Below are positions 44,335 to 52,889 of a stretch of DNA of 64,000 nt, in pieces. The notes under the pieces were generated by a model. The model was not told the DNA's origin, did no database searches, and saw only the letters and a list, made by a program, of their open reading frames with translations. This DNA comes from Agrobacterium albertimagni AOL15 (GTDB taxonomy: Bacteria > Pseudomonadota > Alphaproteobacteria > Rhizobiales > Rhizobiaceae), in NCBI RefSeq assembly GCF_000300855.1, contig NZ_ALJF01000001.1, positions 117,305-181,304 of the forward strand. The letters are read 5' to 3'. Numbering within the stretch: position 1 is the first letter of the stretch; each line of letters starts with the position of its first letter. A program made the position numbers and the translations under genes.

Positions 44335-45158
44335 GATTTGGCCCTGCCCGCCACGCGCTGGACGGCGATCGAGGAAACCGCGGGATACTCATCTTCGTGG
44401 TGATGGTGTTGATCGTGAACATGCCCCGCCGGACCGCACCATGGGGCGCGCGCGTCCCAGGCTTCATGAAAGTGCCGTGCTCGCAGCAAATTTTCAGGAG
44501 ACAGGGTCCGGTGCACGTCGCCCCAGGCGACAGGCTGCCGCGCCAGCAACAAGGCTTCGGGAAAATGCTCACGCACCAGATCAAGATCGTGCACGACCAC
44601 CATCACAGTGCGGTTCTCGCCATGCCAGCCCTTGATCAGCGCGACGAGATCGACGATCGTACGCGCATCAACGGCATTGAACGGCTCGTCGAGAAGAATG
44701 AGATCGGCGTCCTGCACAAGCACCCGTGCAAACAGTGCCCGTTGCATCTGACCACCCGACAAGGTGTCAATCGGACGCCTCTCAAAACCTTCCAACCCGA
44801 CTGCCATCAGCGCATCGGCAACGTCCTGGCGATCCTTGGTGCCATGTCGCCCCAGGAGGCCACGACGCGGCCACAGGCCCAGCGACACCAGATCAATGAC
44901 GCGGGCGGGAAAGGAGCGATCCAGCTCCGATTGTTGCGGAAGATAGGCAAGGCGGGTGCCCGAAGCCATGGAGCAGGAGCCGCTCATGGGTCGTAGCAGT
45001 CCCACGATGCCCTTCATCAAGGTCGACTTGCCTGATCCATTGCCACCAACAACGGCGGTAAGGCTCCCTTGGCGCACAACGCCGTTGAGGTGATGCACCG
45101 CGGGATGCCTGTCGTAACCAAGCGTAAAATCGCTGAATTTGAGGCAGGCATCATGCAT
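44331..45158 (-). CDS. aztA: Zinc ABC transporter ATP-binding protein AztA
   Basis: 275 residues from the ATG at 45156-45158 (MHDACLKFSDFTLGYDR). Walker A GGNGSGKST, signature LSGGQMQR, Walker B LILLDEP and the H-loop in VVVHDLD are present. The C-terminus carries a His-rich tail (HVHDQHHHHEDE), often seen in zinc systems and possibly a metal sensor or reservoir. It is the first gene of aztABCD and is preceded by a Zur-like dyad at 45214-45230. Confidence 0.92.
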   Translation of the reverse strand: MHDACLKFSDFTLGYDRHPAVHHLNGVVRQGSLTAVVGGNGSGKSTLMKGIVGLLRPMSGSCSMASGTRLAYLPQQSELDRSFPARVIDLVSLGLWPRRGLLGRHGTKDRQDVADALMAVGLEGFERRPIDTLSGGQMQRALFARVLVQDADLILLDEPFNAVDARTIVDLVALIKGWHGENRTVMVVVHDLDLVREHFPEALLLARQPVAWGDVHRTLSPENLLRARHFHEAWDARAPWCGPAGHVHDQHHHHEDEYPAVSSIAVQRVAGRAKS

Positions 45159-45617
45159 CTTGTTTCTCACGAAAGACGCCACCGAGGTGCGTCAGGTTTC
45201 GATGCGAGCCTTAATGTAATGTTATTACATACGTCAACCAGAAAAGTTTATGGCGCGATATTGCATGCCTGTTCTCGGCGCTCAGACCAGACGTCAGCGC
45301 TCTTGGACGCAATCAGGCCCGCCCGGCGACACCTGCTTTGCAAGACGATCCGAGCTCCCACAGTACTGCAGGAAGCGATGGGCATGACGACATCACCGGG
45401 AATCTGTTGCGTCGGGATAGGATAGGCGCTGACGGCTGGAGTTAGCTCATGTCGCGCGGTTTCGAGTGCGGCAATCTCGTCCTATTCGACTTCAAGGCAC
45501 TGGTCCTGTTTTGATCGAAACTCTTATGTCCGGCTGCCCGAAGATCGCGACTGCCGCTTTCGCTCGCGTCTGAAGCAGAAACCCTCGGAGAGAGCATCTT
45601 GTGAATGAGACGCTAAA
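45159..45617. other. Upstream region of aztA, otherwise empty
   Basis: 459 bp between aztA and the stop of the next LysR gene. Apart from the Zur-like dyad at 45214-45230 I see no gene, repeat or RNA. Confidence 0.4.
45214..45230. promoter_or_regulatory. Zur box upstream of aztABCD
   Basis: ATGTAAT (45214-45220) and ATTACAT (45224-45230) are perfect 7-bp arms around GTT, 56 bp before the aztA ATG. This AT-rich dyad is the kind bound by Fur-family Zur repressors. Zinc control is known for aztABCD; binding here is inferred. Confidence 0.7.
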
Positions 45618-46502
45618 TTACCTCGCGTTGCGAACCTCCATCAGCGCCGTGACGAAAGCACGAACAAGGCTCGCCTTTTGCATATCGGGCCGAAACAAGA
45701 GGTAGCTCTTGAAATATACTGAGGGCTCGAATGGTCGAAAAACCAGGCCGCGTTGGGCAAATCCATCGATAGCAAGTGGATTGACGATAGCCAGACCAAC
45801 ACCTTCGAGAGCCAGTGCACAGGCCGTAATTGCGAAAGGAGTCTCGATTACCAGATTGGGTCTGGAGCCTGCTGCGGCGCAGTGGTGCTCGAACTGGAGA
45901 CGGGCGCGATCCTCCGCAGACAGCGCTATGTAATCAACGCCTTCAAAATCCTCAGGCCTTATGACATCTCGTTTTGCCAATGGATGTGCGGGTGGGATCG
46001 CGCAGAGAGCTGGGAAGCTCCCGAACACCTGATGTTCAACCCCTGACAAATCAACTTCGTCGGCTGCAAGACCAAGGTCGAAATCTCCATCAACCACGTG
46101 ATTGCGCACAGCGGCAGACGACATGATATTCAGCGTCACAACGGCGGCCGGATAGGTTTCTCTGAACCGCTTCACAGCGCGCGGCACAATCGTTGATCCA
46201 GCCGCTGCCAGGCTGGCCACGCGGATCTGCCCCGAGCCGAAGTCCCGGATGCGAGCCGCAGAGGAACGCAAAAGATCGAGCCCCCTGAAGCTTTGGTCGA
46301 CGTCGCGGTAGAATGCTTGACCTTCAGGTGTCGGGATCAGCCTCCCCTTGACGCGATCGAACAATGCAAAGCCAACACTCTCTTCGAGTTCGGCGACCAG
46401 ACGGCTGACATTCGGCTGCGTCACGCCCATCAGCTCTGCCGCTCTTGAGACCGTGCCACTGATGATGACGGCGCGAAATGCCTCAACCTGCCTGAAGTTC
46501 AT
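45618..46502 (-). CDS. LysR-family regulator (NocR/OccR-like)
   Basis: 294 residues. The N-terminus MNFRQVEAFRAVIISGTVSR, then MGVTQPNVSRLVAELEESVG, is characteristic of the NocR/OccR/PBP2_NocR subgroup, whose known members respond to opines or other amino-acid conjugates. The effector domain follows (GQIRVASLAAAGSTIVPRAV; FDLGLAADEVDLSGVEHQVF). It is divergent from the PLP-lyase and ABC-transporter operon 102 bp away, which is its likely target. Confidence 0.9.
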   Translation of the reverse strand: MNFRQVEAFRAVIISGTVSRAAELMGVTQPNVSRLVAELEESVGFALFDRVKGRLIPTPEGQAFYRDVDQSFRGLDLLRSSAARIRDFGSGQIRVASLAAAGSTIVPRAVKRFRETYPAAVVTLNIMSSAAVRNHVVDGDFDLGLAADEVDLSGVEHQVFGSFPALCAIPPAHPLAKRDVIRPEDFEGVDYIALSAEDRARLQFEHHCAAAGSRPNLVIETPFAITACALALEGVGLAIVNPLAIDGFAQRGLVFRPFEPSVYFKSYLLFRPDMQKASLVRAFVTALMEVRNAR

Positions 46503-46604
46503 CCCTTACCTATAAGCTTTGAGCATAGACCTAGACGCCATCGTCAATTGTCCTTCTACCACAGGCGTGGCACCTTTTCTTCCGAAATCGAATGAGGACA
46601 CACC

Positions 46605-47786
46605 ATGCACGACCTGACGCTCTGCGTTAAACGACCCGAAGTTTCGCACGACGGCTTTGCCAGCCTCGCGACGCCCACCTACCGTGCCTCCACAATTGTC
46701 TTCGAAAGCGCCGAGGCTTACGCAAACCGGTCAAAGCGTGGCCCTGACGGCTATACCTACGGCCTGCACGGCACTCCGACGTCGCGGACGTTGGAAGCGT
46801 CGATCACGGCGCTTGAGCAAGGCCTTCGGACAGTTCTGGTTCCTTCGGGACAGGCCGCCATCACGGTCGTGTTTCTTTCTGTCCTGATGCCTGGCGACAC
46901 AGTTCTCATCCCGGACAGCGCCTATCCGCCGGTCGCCGGATTTTGCGAGAACTACCTTAAGCCGCGAGGCATCGCCTTTAGCGTTTACGACCCGATGATC
47001 GGTGCCGGCATCGCGGACCTGATCGACGATACCGTCAAGCTTATCTGGACGGAATCGCCCGGTTCCACAACGATGGAGGTCCAGGACATTCCTGCGATCG
47101 TCGCGGCGGCGAAGGCACGCGGGATCCTCACCGGTTGCGACAACACCTGGGCGACGCCCCTTTATTTCAAGCCTCTCGCTCACGACATGGACTTCTCTTC
47201 GATGGCGCTGACAAAGTATGTCGGTGGCCATTCAGACCTCTTGATGGGATCCATCGCTGTCAAAGACATCGCCCTGCACAAGAAACTGAAGGACACCATG
47301 CGCATGATCGGCATGGGGGTGTCACCCGACGACTGCGCGCTGGCACTTCGCGGCATGGAAACGATGGGTGTCCGCCTCGCCCATTCCGGTCGCGTTGCTT
47401 TGAATTTTGCGAAGCGAATGGCGGAGCGCGTGCCTGCCGAACTGGTGCTGCACCCCGCCCTTCCTGGGGCTGCGGGTCACGCGGAGTTTGAACGGGACTT
47501 CGCCGGTGCCAGCGGAGTGTTCAGCCTTGTCATCCCGCCTCATGCCGAGGCTGCCTTGCCTGCCCTTTTAACGGCAGCACAAACCTTCTCAATTGGTGCC
47601 TCCTGGGGCGGCACGCACAGCCTGCTTGCACCAATGACAATCACGCGCGCAACAGACCTGGCGGCCCATACGGGCACGATCCTCAGAATCAATGTCGGCC
47701 TTGAAGACGAAAGCGATCTTTGGGCGGACCTTGAACCGATTGTTGACGCGGTCGCAAAAGCGCCTGCCGCGGCGAAATCGGCTTAA
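46605..47786 (+). CDS. metC: PLP-dependent trans-sulfuration enzyme (cystathionine beta-lyase-like)
   Basis: 393 residues, normal for the Cys/Met-metabolism PLP family. YTYGLHGTPTSRTLEASITA holds the active-site Tyr/Arg of the neighbouring subunit, VPSGQAAITVVFL the phosphate-binding Ser/Gly, DNTWATPLYFKPL the cofactor Asp, and SMALTKYVGGHSDLLMG the PLP-binding Lys. The pattern fits MetC-type C-S lyases, which release thiol, pyruvate and ammonia from cystathionine or cystine-like substrates. It leads an operon with an amino-acid ABC importer 40 bp downstream, suggesting catabolism of the imported compound. A different C-S or C-Se substrate is possible. Confidence 0.87.
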   Translation: MHDLTLCVKRPEVSHDGFASLATPTYRASTIVFESAEAYANRSKRGPDGYTYGLHGTPTSRTLEASITALEQGLRTVLVPSGQAAITVVFLSVLMPGDTVLIPDSAYPPVAGFCENYLKPRGIAFSVYDPMIGAGIADLIDDTVKLIWTESPGSTTMEVQDIPAIVAAAKARGILTGCDNTWATPLYFKPLAHDMDFSSMALTKYVGGHSDLLMGSIAVKDIALHKKLKDTMRMIGMGVSPDDCALALRGMETMGVRLAHSGRVALNFAKRMAERVPAELVLHPALPGAAGHAEFERDFAGASGVFSLVIPPHAEAALPALLTAAQTFSIGASWGGTHSLLAPMTITRATDLAAHTGTILRINVGLEDESDLWADLEPIVDAVAKAPAAAKSA

Positions 47787-47826
47787 ACGACATAGCCAGA
47801 TCCATAAAAACAAAGGGAACGATAAC

Positions 47827-48843
47827 ATGAAAAACTGGAATATCGGCATCGCGGCCCTTGCCGCAACCCTATCGGCGACGACTGCTCATGCAGGTCCTAC
47901 GTTGGATAAAGTGAAGGAGCGAGGCCGCATCGTCTGCGGTGCAAGCCAAGGGACGGTCGGATTTGGCTCACCAGACGACAAAGGCTATTGGACCGGCCTT
48001 GACGTCGAAACATGCCGCGCCGTGGCCGTCGCCATTTTCGGCGACAAGGAGAAAGTCGAATTCGTCCCTTTGAGCGGGCAACAGCGTATCCCCGCACTGC
48101 AGACCGGCGAGATCGACATTTTACCGCGCACCCTGACATGGACCCTTCAGCGCGACGCGAACGGCATCAACTTCACAACCCCGACTTACTACGAGTTTAC
48201 GGGATTCATGGTTGCCAAGTCCTCCGGTGTCACCAAAGTGGAAGAGATGACGGGAGCATCCGTTTGCGTTCAGACAGGTTCGACTACGGAAGTCGTCGTC
48301 AACGATGTGTCGACCAAGCAGAACCTGAAGCTGAACCCGGTCGTGTTCGACAATGTTGCAGCCACGCGTCAGGCATTCTTCTCTGGTCGATGTGATGCGC
48401 TGATCACTGATGCGGCCGCCCTTGCTTCCGTTCGCGCAACACAGTCCGACAACCCAGACGACTACGTTATCTTCCCCGCCACCAAATACATGGATGCGCT
48501 GACCCCTGCCGTGCGCCATGGAGACGACAATTGGCTGGATATTGTCAACTGGTCGATCCAGGCACTGCTCAACGCGGAACTCTACGGCATTACCCAGGCC
48601 AATGTTGACGAGATGATGGGGTCTGACGACCCGCGAGTGAAACGATTCCTGGGGATGGAGCCTGGCAACGGCAAGGCGCTCGGTCTCGATGACAAGTTTG
48701 CCTAAAATATCGTCAAGCAGCTGGGCAATTATGGAGAGATGTTCGAGCGCAACCTGGGTGCCGGCAGTGCGCTCAAGATCGAGCGAGGTCCCAACAGGCT
48801 CTTTTCGGACGGCGGACTAATGTTCCCGATGGCTTTCCAGTAA
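47827..48843 (+). pseudogene. Amino-acid ABC transporter binding protein (AapJ-like) with in-frame stop
   Basis: From the ATG at 47827 the frame gives a signal peptide (ending TAHA), KVKERGRIVCGASQGTVGF and ETCRAVAVAIFGDKEKVEFV, a family 3 (AapJ) amino-acid-binding protein. At 48703-48705 a TAA interrupts the frame after LGLDDKFA. The same frame then continues NIVKQLGNYGEMFERNLGAG to a second TAA at 48841-48843, matching the normal C-terminus of AapJ proteins. Total length (339 codons) equals the family norm, so a single base change (TAT or TAC to TAA) or sequencing error is the simplest reading. The truncated 292-residue product might still fold. It lies 7 bp before the first permease gene. 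Confidence 0.85.
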
Positions 48844-48850
48844 GGCAAGG

Positions 48851-50011
48851 ATGCCAACCATGATTTCCGCTGTTTACGATAACAGACGGGTCAGAAACTG
48901 GACTGGGCAAATCCTTTTGCTGGGCGGCTTTGCCGCCCTCCTCTTCTGGCTTGTGAGCAACACCGTCGCAAATCTCGACGCCCGGGGTATCAAGGTTGGC
49001 TTTGGCTTCCTTTCGCGGCCCGCCAACTTCCCGATTTCCGAAAGCGTCCTGCCCTACGACCCCTCGGACACATTCCTCTGGGCCTATGTCACGGGCCTGG
49101 GCAATACCGTTGCAATTTCGATCCTCGCCATCCTTCTGTCGACTGCGCTTGGCTTGCTCGTTGGATTGGCGCGACGTTCAAAGCATCCCCTGACATCCGG
49201 CGTCGCCGGGGTTTTCGTGACAACGATGCGGAATATGCCGCTGATCGTCCACCTCCTGTTCTGGTACGCGCTTGCAACGACCGCGTTGCCAGCGCCGCGT
49301 GAGGCTTACAATCCCCTGCCCGGGGTTTTCCTGTCGCTGAGAGGCTTTTACGTTCCCTCGGTAGAGTTCAGCGGGACTTCCCTGACATTCGCCTTCGTCC
49401 TCATTGTTGCAACCCTTGGTGCGTGGCACATGCGTGGCCGCATGATCAGGCTCGGCTGGTGGCATGACAGCAGACCCCTCCTGGCACTCATCGGGGTGAT
49501 GGCATTTGCGGCGCTCGGGGCCGGAATTGTTCTCCAACCTAGCGCAACGGTCAGCTTCCCCGAGATGAGTGGTTTCAACTTCACCGGCGGGTTCAGGCTA
49601 TCACCGGAATTTGCTGCCCTTATGCTGGGCCTGGTGATCTACACCTCTGCCTTTATCGGCGAGATCATTCGCGGCGGCATTGACGCTGTCTCATCTGGAC
49701 AGTGGGAGGCTGGACGGGCGATCGGGTTGTCCGAACGACACACATTGACCAGGATCATCATCCCGCAGGCGCTGCGGATCATCATTCCGCCGCTGACGTC
49801 GCAGTATCTGTCAACGGTCAAGAACACCACGCTTGCGCTCGCCGTCGGCTACCCGGAACTGGGGCTCGTCGTGGGGACGGTGATCAACCAGACAGGACAG
49901 GCGATCGAGAGCATCGCTCTCCTGCTCGGCATCTTCCTGACCATCAGCATCGCCGTTTCGCTTTTCATGAATTGGTACAATGCGCGCGTCGCATTGGTGG
50001 AGGCAAGATGA
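48851..50011 (+). CDS. Amino-acid ABC transporter permease (AapQ-like)
   Basis: 386 residues. The long form of amino-acid permeases, with a large periplasmic insert between early membrane segments (SRPANFPISESVLPYDPSDT) as in AapQ. The conserved cytoplasmic loop appears as EAGRAIGLSERHTLTRIIIP followed by QALRIIIPPLTSQYLSTVKN. It forms half of the inner-membrane channel with the next gene, which it overlaps by 4 bp (50008-50011). Confidence 0.92.
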   Translation: MPTMISAVYDNRRVRNWTGQILLLGGFAALLFWLVSNTVANLDARGIKVGFGFLSRPANFPISESVLPYDPSDTFLWAYVTGLGNTVAISILAILLSTALGLLVGLARRSKHPLTSGVAGVFVTTMRNMPLIVHLLFWYALATTALPAPREAYNPLPGVFLSLRGFYVPSVEFSGTSLTFAFVLIVATLGAWHMRGRMIRLGWWHDSRPLLALIGVMAFAALGAGIVLQPSATVSFPEMSGFNFTGGFRLSPEFAALMLGLVIYTSAFIGEIIRGGIDAVSSGQWEAGRAIGLSERHTLTRIIIPQALRIIIPPLTSQYLSTVKNTTLALAVGYPELGLVVGTVINQTGQAIESIALLLGIFLTISIAVSLFMNWYNARVALVEAR

Positions 50012-51108
50012 CAGCAATCGATGTCAGCTCTACTCGGGTGGGGCCTTTGGAACCGTCGACGCCGCCGAGACCAAAGCGCAAGCCGATCCTGCATCTCTTC
50101 TTTGGCGATCTTGTCGCAACAGTTCTGACTGTCACGACCGGCTTCCTGCTGATCCTGATGATGCCGGCATTGAACTGGGCCACCTTCGACGCTGTGTGGT
50201 CGACAGACGATCCCGCCAACTGCCGCGAAGGCGGTGCGTGCTGGGCGTTCATTGGCGCGAAATTCCGCTTCATCATCTTCGGCGTCTACCCACCAGACGA
50301 GCAGTGGCGACCCATCTTGGTCATGAGCTTGCTCCTGGTCATGATCCTCGCCTCCCTCTCACCCAGGCTCTGGGGCCGGAGGCTGATTGCAGTCTGGATC
50401 ACATCCGTTGCGATCATGCTGGGATTGATGTGGGGTGGCGTATTCGGCTTGACGCCGGTACCGACTTCGAGCTGGGGCGGGTTGCCGGTGACACTCCTGC
50501 TTGCCTTGCTATCACTGGGCCTGGGTTTCCCCTTTGCAGTACTCCTCGCCCTTGGAAGGCGTTCGTCCCTGCCGATACCGCGATTGATGTCGCTGTTGAC
50601 AATCGAACTGGTTCGCGGCCTGCCGCTGGTCGGGCTTCTCTTTGTCGCCTCCATCCTGTTGCCGCTCCTTCTGCCAGCGGGGTGGTCAATCGACAAGCTC
50701 GGCCGAACGCTCGCAGCGCTCACGGTCTTTGCCGCCGCCTATCTCGCGGAAGTCATTCGTGGCGGGCTTCAGGGCGTTCCAAGCGGCCAGCTAGAGGCCG
50801 CAAGGGCCCTTGGCATACCGGGCTGGAAGGCCGTTTGGCATATCGTGCTGCCTCAAGCGCTCCAGAAAGTCATCCCGCCATTGACCAACACGGCGATCGT
50901 GATGGTCAAGAATACCAGTCTCGTGTTGATCGTCGGCGTATTCGACATGTTGAGCGCCGCCCGCGTTGCCGCCACCGACCCCGTTTGGCCGGCGCCCTAT
51001 GTCGAAAGCTACATCTTTGTCGCTTTGATCTACTTCCTGATCTGCTTTGGCATATCCAACTACAGCCGCTGGCTTGAGACCCGCGTACAAACCCGGAGCT
51101 ACCGATGA
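50008..51108 (+). CDS. Amino-acid ABC transporter permease (AapM-like)
   Basis: 366 residues from the ATG at 50008. It has the AapM-type extended N-terminus and periplasmic loop (VWSTDDPANCREGGACWAFI) plus the coupling loop EAARALGIPGWKAVWHIVLP and QALQKVIPPLTNTAIVMVKN. Its start overlaps the upstream permease stop and its stop overlaps the ATPase start (51105-51108), so all three are translationally coupled. Confidence 0.92.
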   Translation: MTAIDVSSTRVGPLEPSTPPRPKRKPILHLFFGDLVATVLTVTTGFLLILMMPALNWATFDAVWSTDDPANCREGGACWAFIGAKFRFIIFGVYPPDEQWRPILVMSLLLVMILASLSPRLWGRRLIAVWITSVAIMLGLMWGGVFGLTPVPTSSWGGLPVTLLLALLSLGLGFPFAVLLALGRRSSLPIPRLMSLLTIELVRGLPLVGLLFVASILLPLLLPAGWSIDKLGRTLAALTVFAAAYLAEVIRGGLQGVPSGQLEAARALGIPGWKAVWHIVLPQALQKVIPPLTNTAIVMVKNTSLVLIVGVFDMLSAARVAATDPVWPAPYVESYIFVALIYFLICFGISNYSRWLETRVQTRSYR

Positions 51109-51851
51109 AAGCAGATGACCTTAACGCCATCCAAGTTGCAGCCTTGGATAAATGGTATGGCAGCTTCCACGTGTTGAAGAACATCAACTTGGCGGTGGCG
51201 CCGGGAGAACGCATCGTCGTATGCGGCCCCTCGGGATCCGGTAAGTCGACGCTCATCCGCTGCATCAACCGGCTTGAAGAACACCAGCGCGGCAGAATTC
51301 GCGTAAACGGCATTCCGCTGGACGATAGCGTCAAGAATCTGGATGCCATTCGACGCGAAGTTGGGATGGTGTTTCAGCATTTCAACCTGTTCCCCCATTT
51401 GACGGTCAAGGAGAATTGCGCCCTGCCTCAGATCCTCTCACGCGGGAAAAAGCGAAAGGATGCGGAGGATATGGCCATGCATTTCCTGGAGAAAGTACGC
51501 ATTCCAGAGCAGGCTGACAAATATCCAGGGCAGTTATCAGGTGGGCAGCAACAGCGGGTCGCTATCGCCCGGGCCCTTTGCATGACACCGAAGATCATGC
51601 TGTTCGACGAACCCACTTCAGCGCTGGACCCGGAGATGGTCAAGGAGGTTCTCGATACGATGGTAGAGCTCGCTGAAGAGGGAATGACCATGATCGTTGT
51701 GACCCATGAAATGGGATTTGCTCGCAGGGTCGCTGACAGGGTCGTCTTTATGGAAGCAGGTCAGGTGGTCGAAATCAATGAGCCTTCCATCTTCTTTGAC
51801 GCCCCGGAGCAGCCAAGTACCCGACGCTTTTTGGCAAACATCATGCACTAA
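51105..51851 (+). CDS. Amino-acid ABC transporter ATP-binding protein (AapP-like)
   Basis: 248 residues. Walker A GPSGSGKST, Q-loop VFQHFNLFPHLTV, signature LSGGQQQR, Walker B MLFDEPTSALDPEM and the H-loop VVTHEMG are intact. It powers import through the two upstream permeases. It ends the operon; downstream 320 bp contain no gene. Confidence 0.94.
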   Translation: MKADDLNAIQVAALDKWYGSFHVLKNINLAVAPGERIVVCGPSGSGKSTLIRCINRLEEHQRGRIRVNGIPLDDSVKNLDAIRREVGMVFQHFNLFPHLTVKENCALPQILSRGKKRKDAEDMAMHFLEKVRIPEQADKYPGQLSGGQQQRVAIARALCMTPKIMLFDEPTSALDPEMVKEVLDTMVELAEEGMTMIVVTHEMGFARRVADRVVFMEAGQVVEINEPSIFFDAPEQPSTRRFLANIMH

Positions 51852-52170
51852 AGCCTCAAGTCTGGGAGGAAGCAGGGCTCGTCACCATCGTCGAGTGCTG
51901 GCTACCAAGCCATTGACCTGGATCCGGCCGCTCGGAGCCAGCCGCCGCTAAACATGAACATTGGCAGGCGCTGATACCCGTTGATCGATTGGCAAGGCAC
52001 ATCCCTGATTGGTCCGCATTTTGTCCGGGCTATAATCGGGGGCCGCGCAGATCGCGGGCGCCCTGAGACGAGCGTCCGCGTCAGCTGCCGTGCAGGATAT
52101 CTCGGTGTGATCAAGAATTGCCCCGGAACTGAGAGACGAACTCTGAAACACCGTCATAGCACAGGCCTTG
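51852..52170. other. Intergenic stretch, nothing recognised
   Basis: 319 bp between the ABC ATPase stop and the convergent TetR stop. No clear terminator hairpin, gene or repeat seen. Confidence 0.3.
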
Positions 52171-52812
52171 TCATGTCCTCGAGGTCTTCACTGACTTCAG
52201 ACCATCAAGCAGCAGCATGAGCATGCGTTCAATATGCGCGGCTCCATCCTCCCCCGATGCTACAGCGAGATTGCCAATCCCGCGCAGGAGGTCATAAGGC
52301 GCGACGTCGGCGCGAACTTCACCCGCCTCGGCCGCAGAATCCAGCAACATGGATAGTGCCGGCTCAAAACGACTTCGGAAATAGTCAGGCAAGCTGGCAA
52401 AAGCTGCATCACCGGAATGGAGGGCGGCGGCCAACCCCTGCTTGGTCGCGAGGAAGCGCGTATAGAGCATCAGCCAGGCACCCAATGCATCAGCAGGCGA
52501 ATGCTCCGAGGCAAGTGTTGTCGCCGCATCGGCGCACGCATCGACTTCGCGGCGAAAGACCGCAGCGACCAGATCGGCTCGGGTTGGAAAACGGCGATAT
52601 AGTGTCCCAAGTCCGACGCCTGCTTGGGTGGCAATCTCTCGGATGGGTGCATCAACACCCGAACGGGCGAAAACGATCTTGGCCGCCTCCAAGACTGCCT
52701 CCTCATTTTTACGAGCGTCGGCGCGCATTCGCGGTGCCGGGGAGACGGATTTACCGCTCCCGGCGGAGACCGGATCGATCACTTCGTCAGATTGAGACAC
52801 AGTCAGCCACAC
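52171..52812 (-). CDS. TetR/AcrR-family repressor
   Basis: 213 residues from a GTG at 52812; a GTG four codons later and an ATG at MRADARKNEEAVLEAAKIVF are alternatives. HTH: SGVDAPIREIATQAGVGLGT then LYRRFPTRADLVAAVFRREV. The C-terminal part (LMLYTRFLATKQGLAAALHS) fits the common TetR subgroup with SbtR-like C-terminal domain. It is divergent from a hydrolase-SDR operon and two direct-repeat palindromes lie between, so it probably represses both directions. Confidence 0.9.
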   Translation of the reverse strand: MWLTVSQSDEVIDPVSAGSGKSVSPAPRMRADARKNEEAVLEAAKIVFARSGVDAPIREIATQAGVGLGTLYRRFPTRADLVAAVFRREVDACADAATTLASEHSPADALGAWLMLYTRFLATKQGLAAALHSGDAAFASLPDYFRSRFEPALSMLLDSAAEAGEVRADVAPYDLLRGIGNLAVASGEDGAAHIERMLMLLLDGLKSVKTSRT

Positions 52813-52824
52813 CCACTTGCTATT

Positions 52825-52866
52825 CGGATCATTGTTCCGTATAGACGAAATCGGATCATTGATCCG
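52825..52866. promoter_or_regulatory. Twin palindromic operators, TetR/hydrolase
   Basis: CGGATCATTGATCCG (52852-52866) has perfect 6-bp arms around ATT. CGGATCATTGTTCCG (52825-52839) is the same with one mismatch. The start-to-start spacing is 27 bp, placing both sites close to two and a half helical turns. They fill the gap between the divergent TetR and hydrolase genes. Confidence 0.72.
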
Positions 52867-52889
52867 TTTTGTCCTGAAGGAAGTGTACC

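Noticed and set aside
49702..50007. Upstream extension of the second permease gene
   Set aside because: It overlaps the first permease gene; the ATG at 50008 with 4-bp overlap fits the operon and family length.
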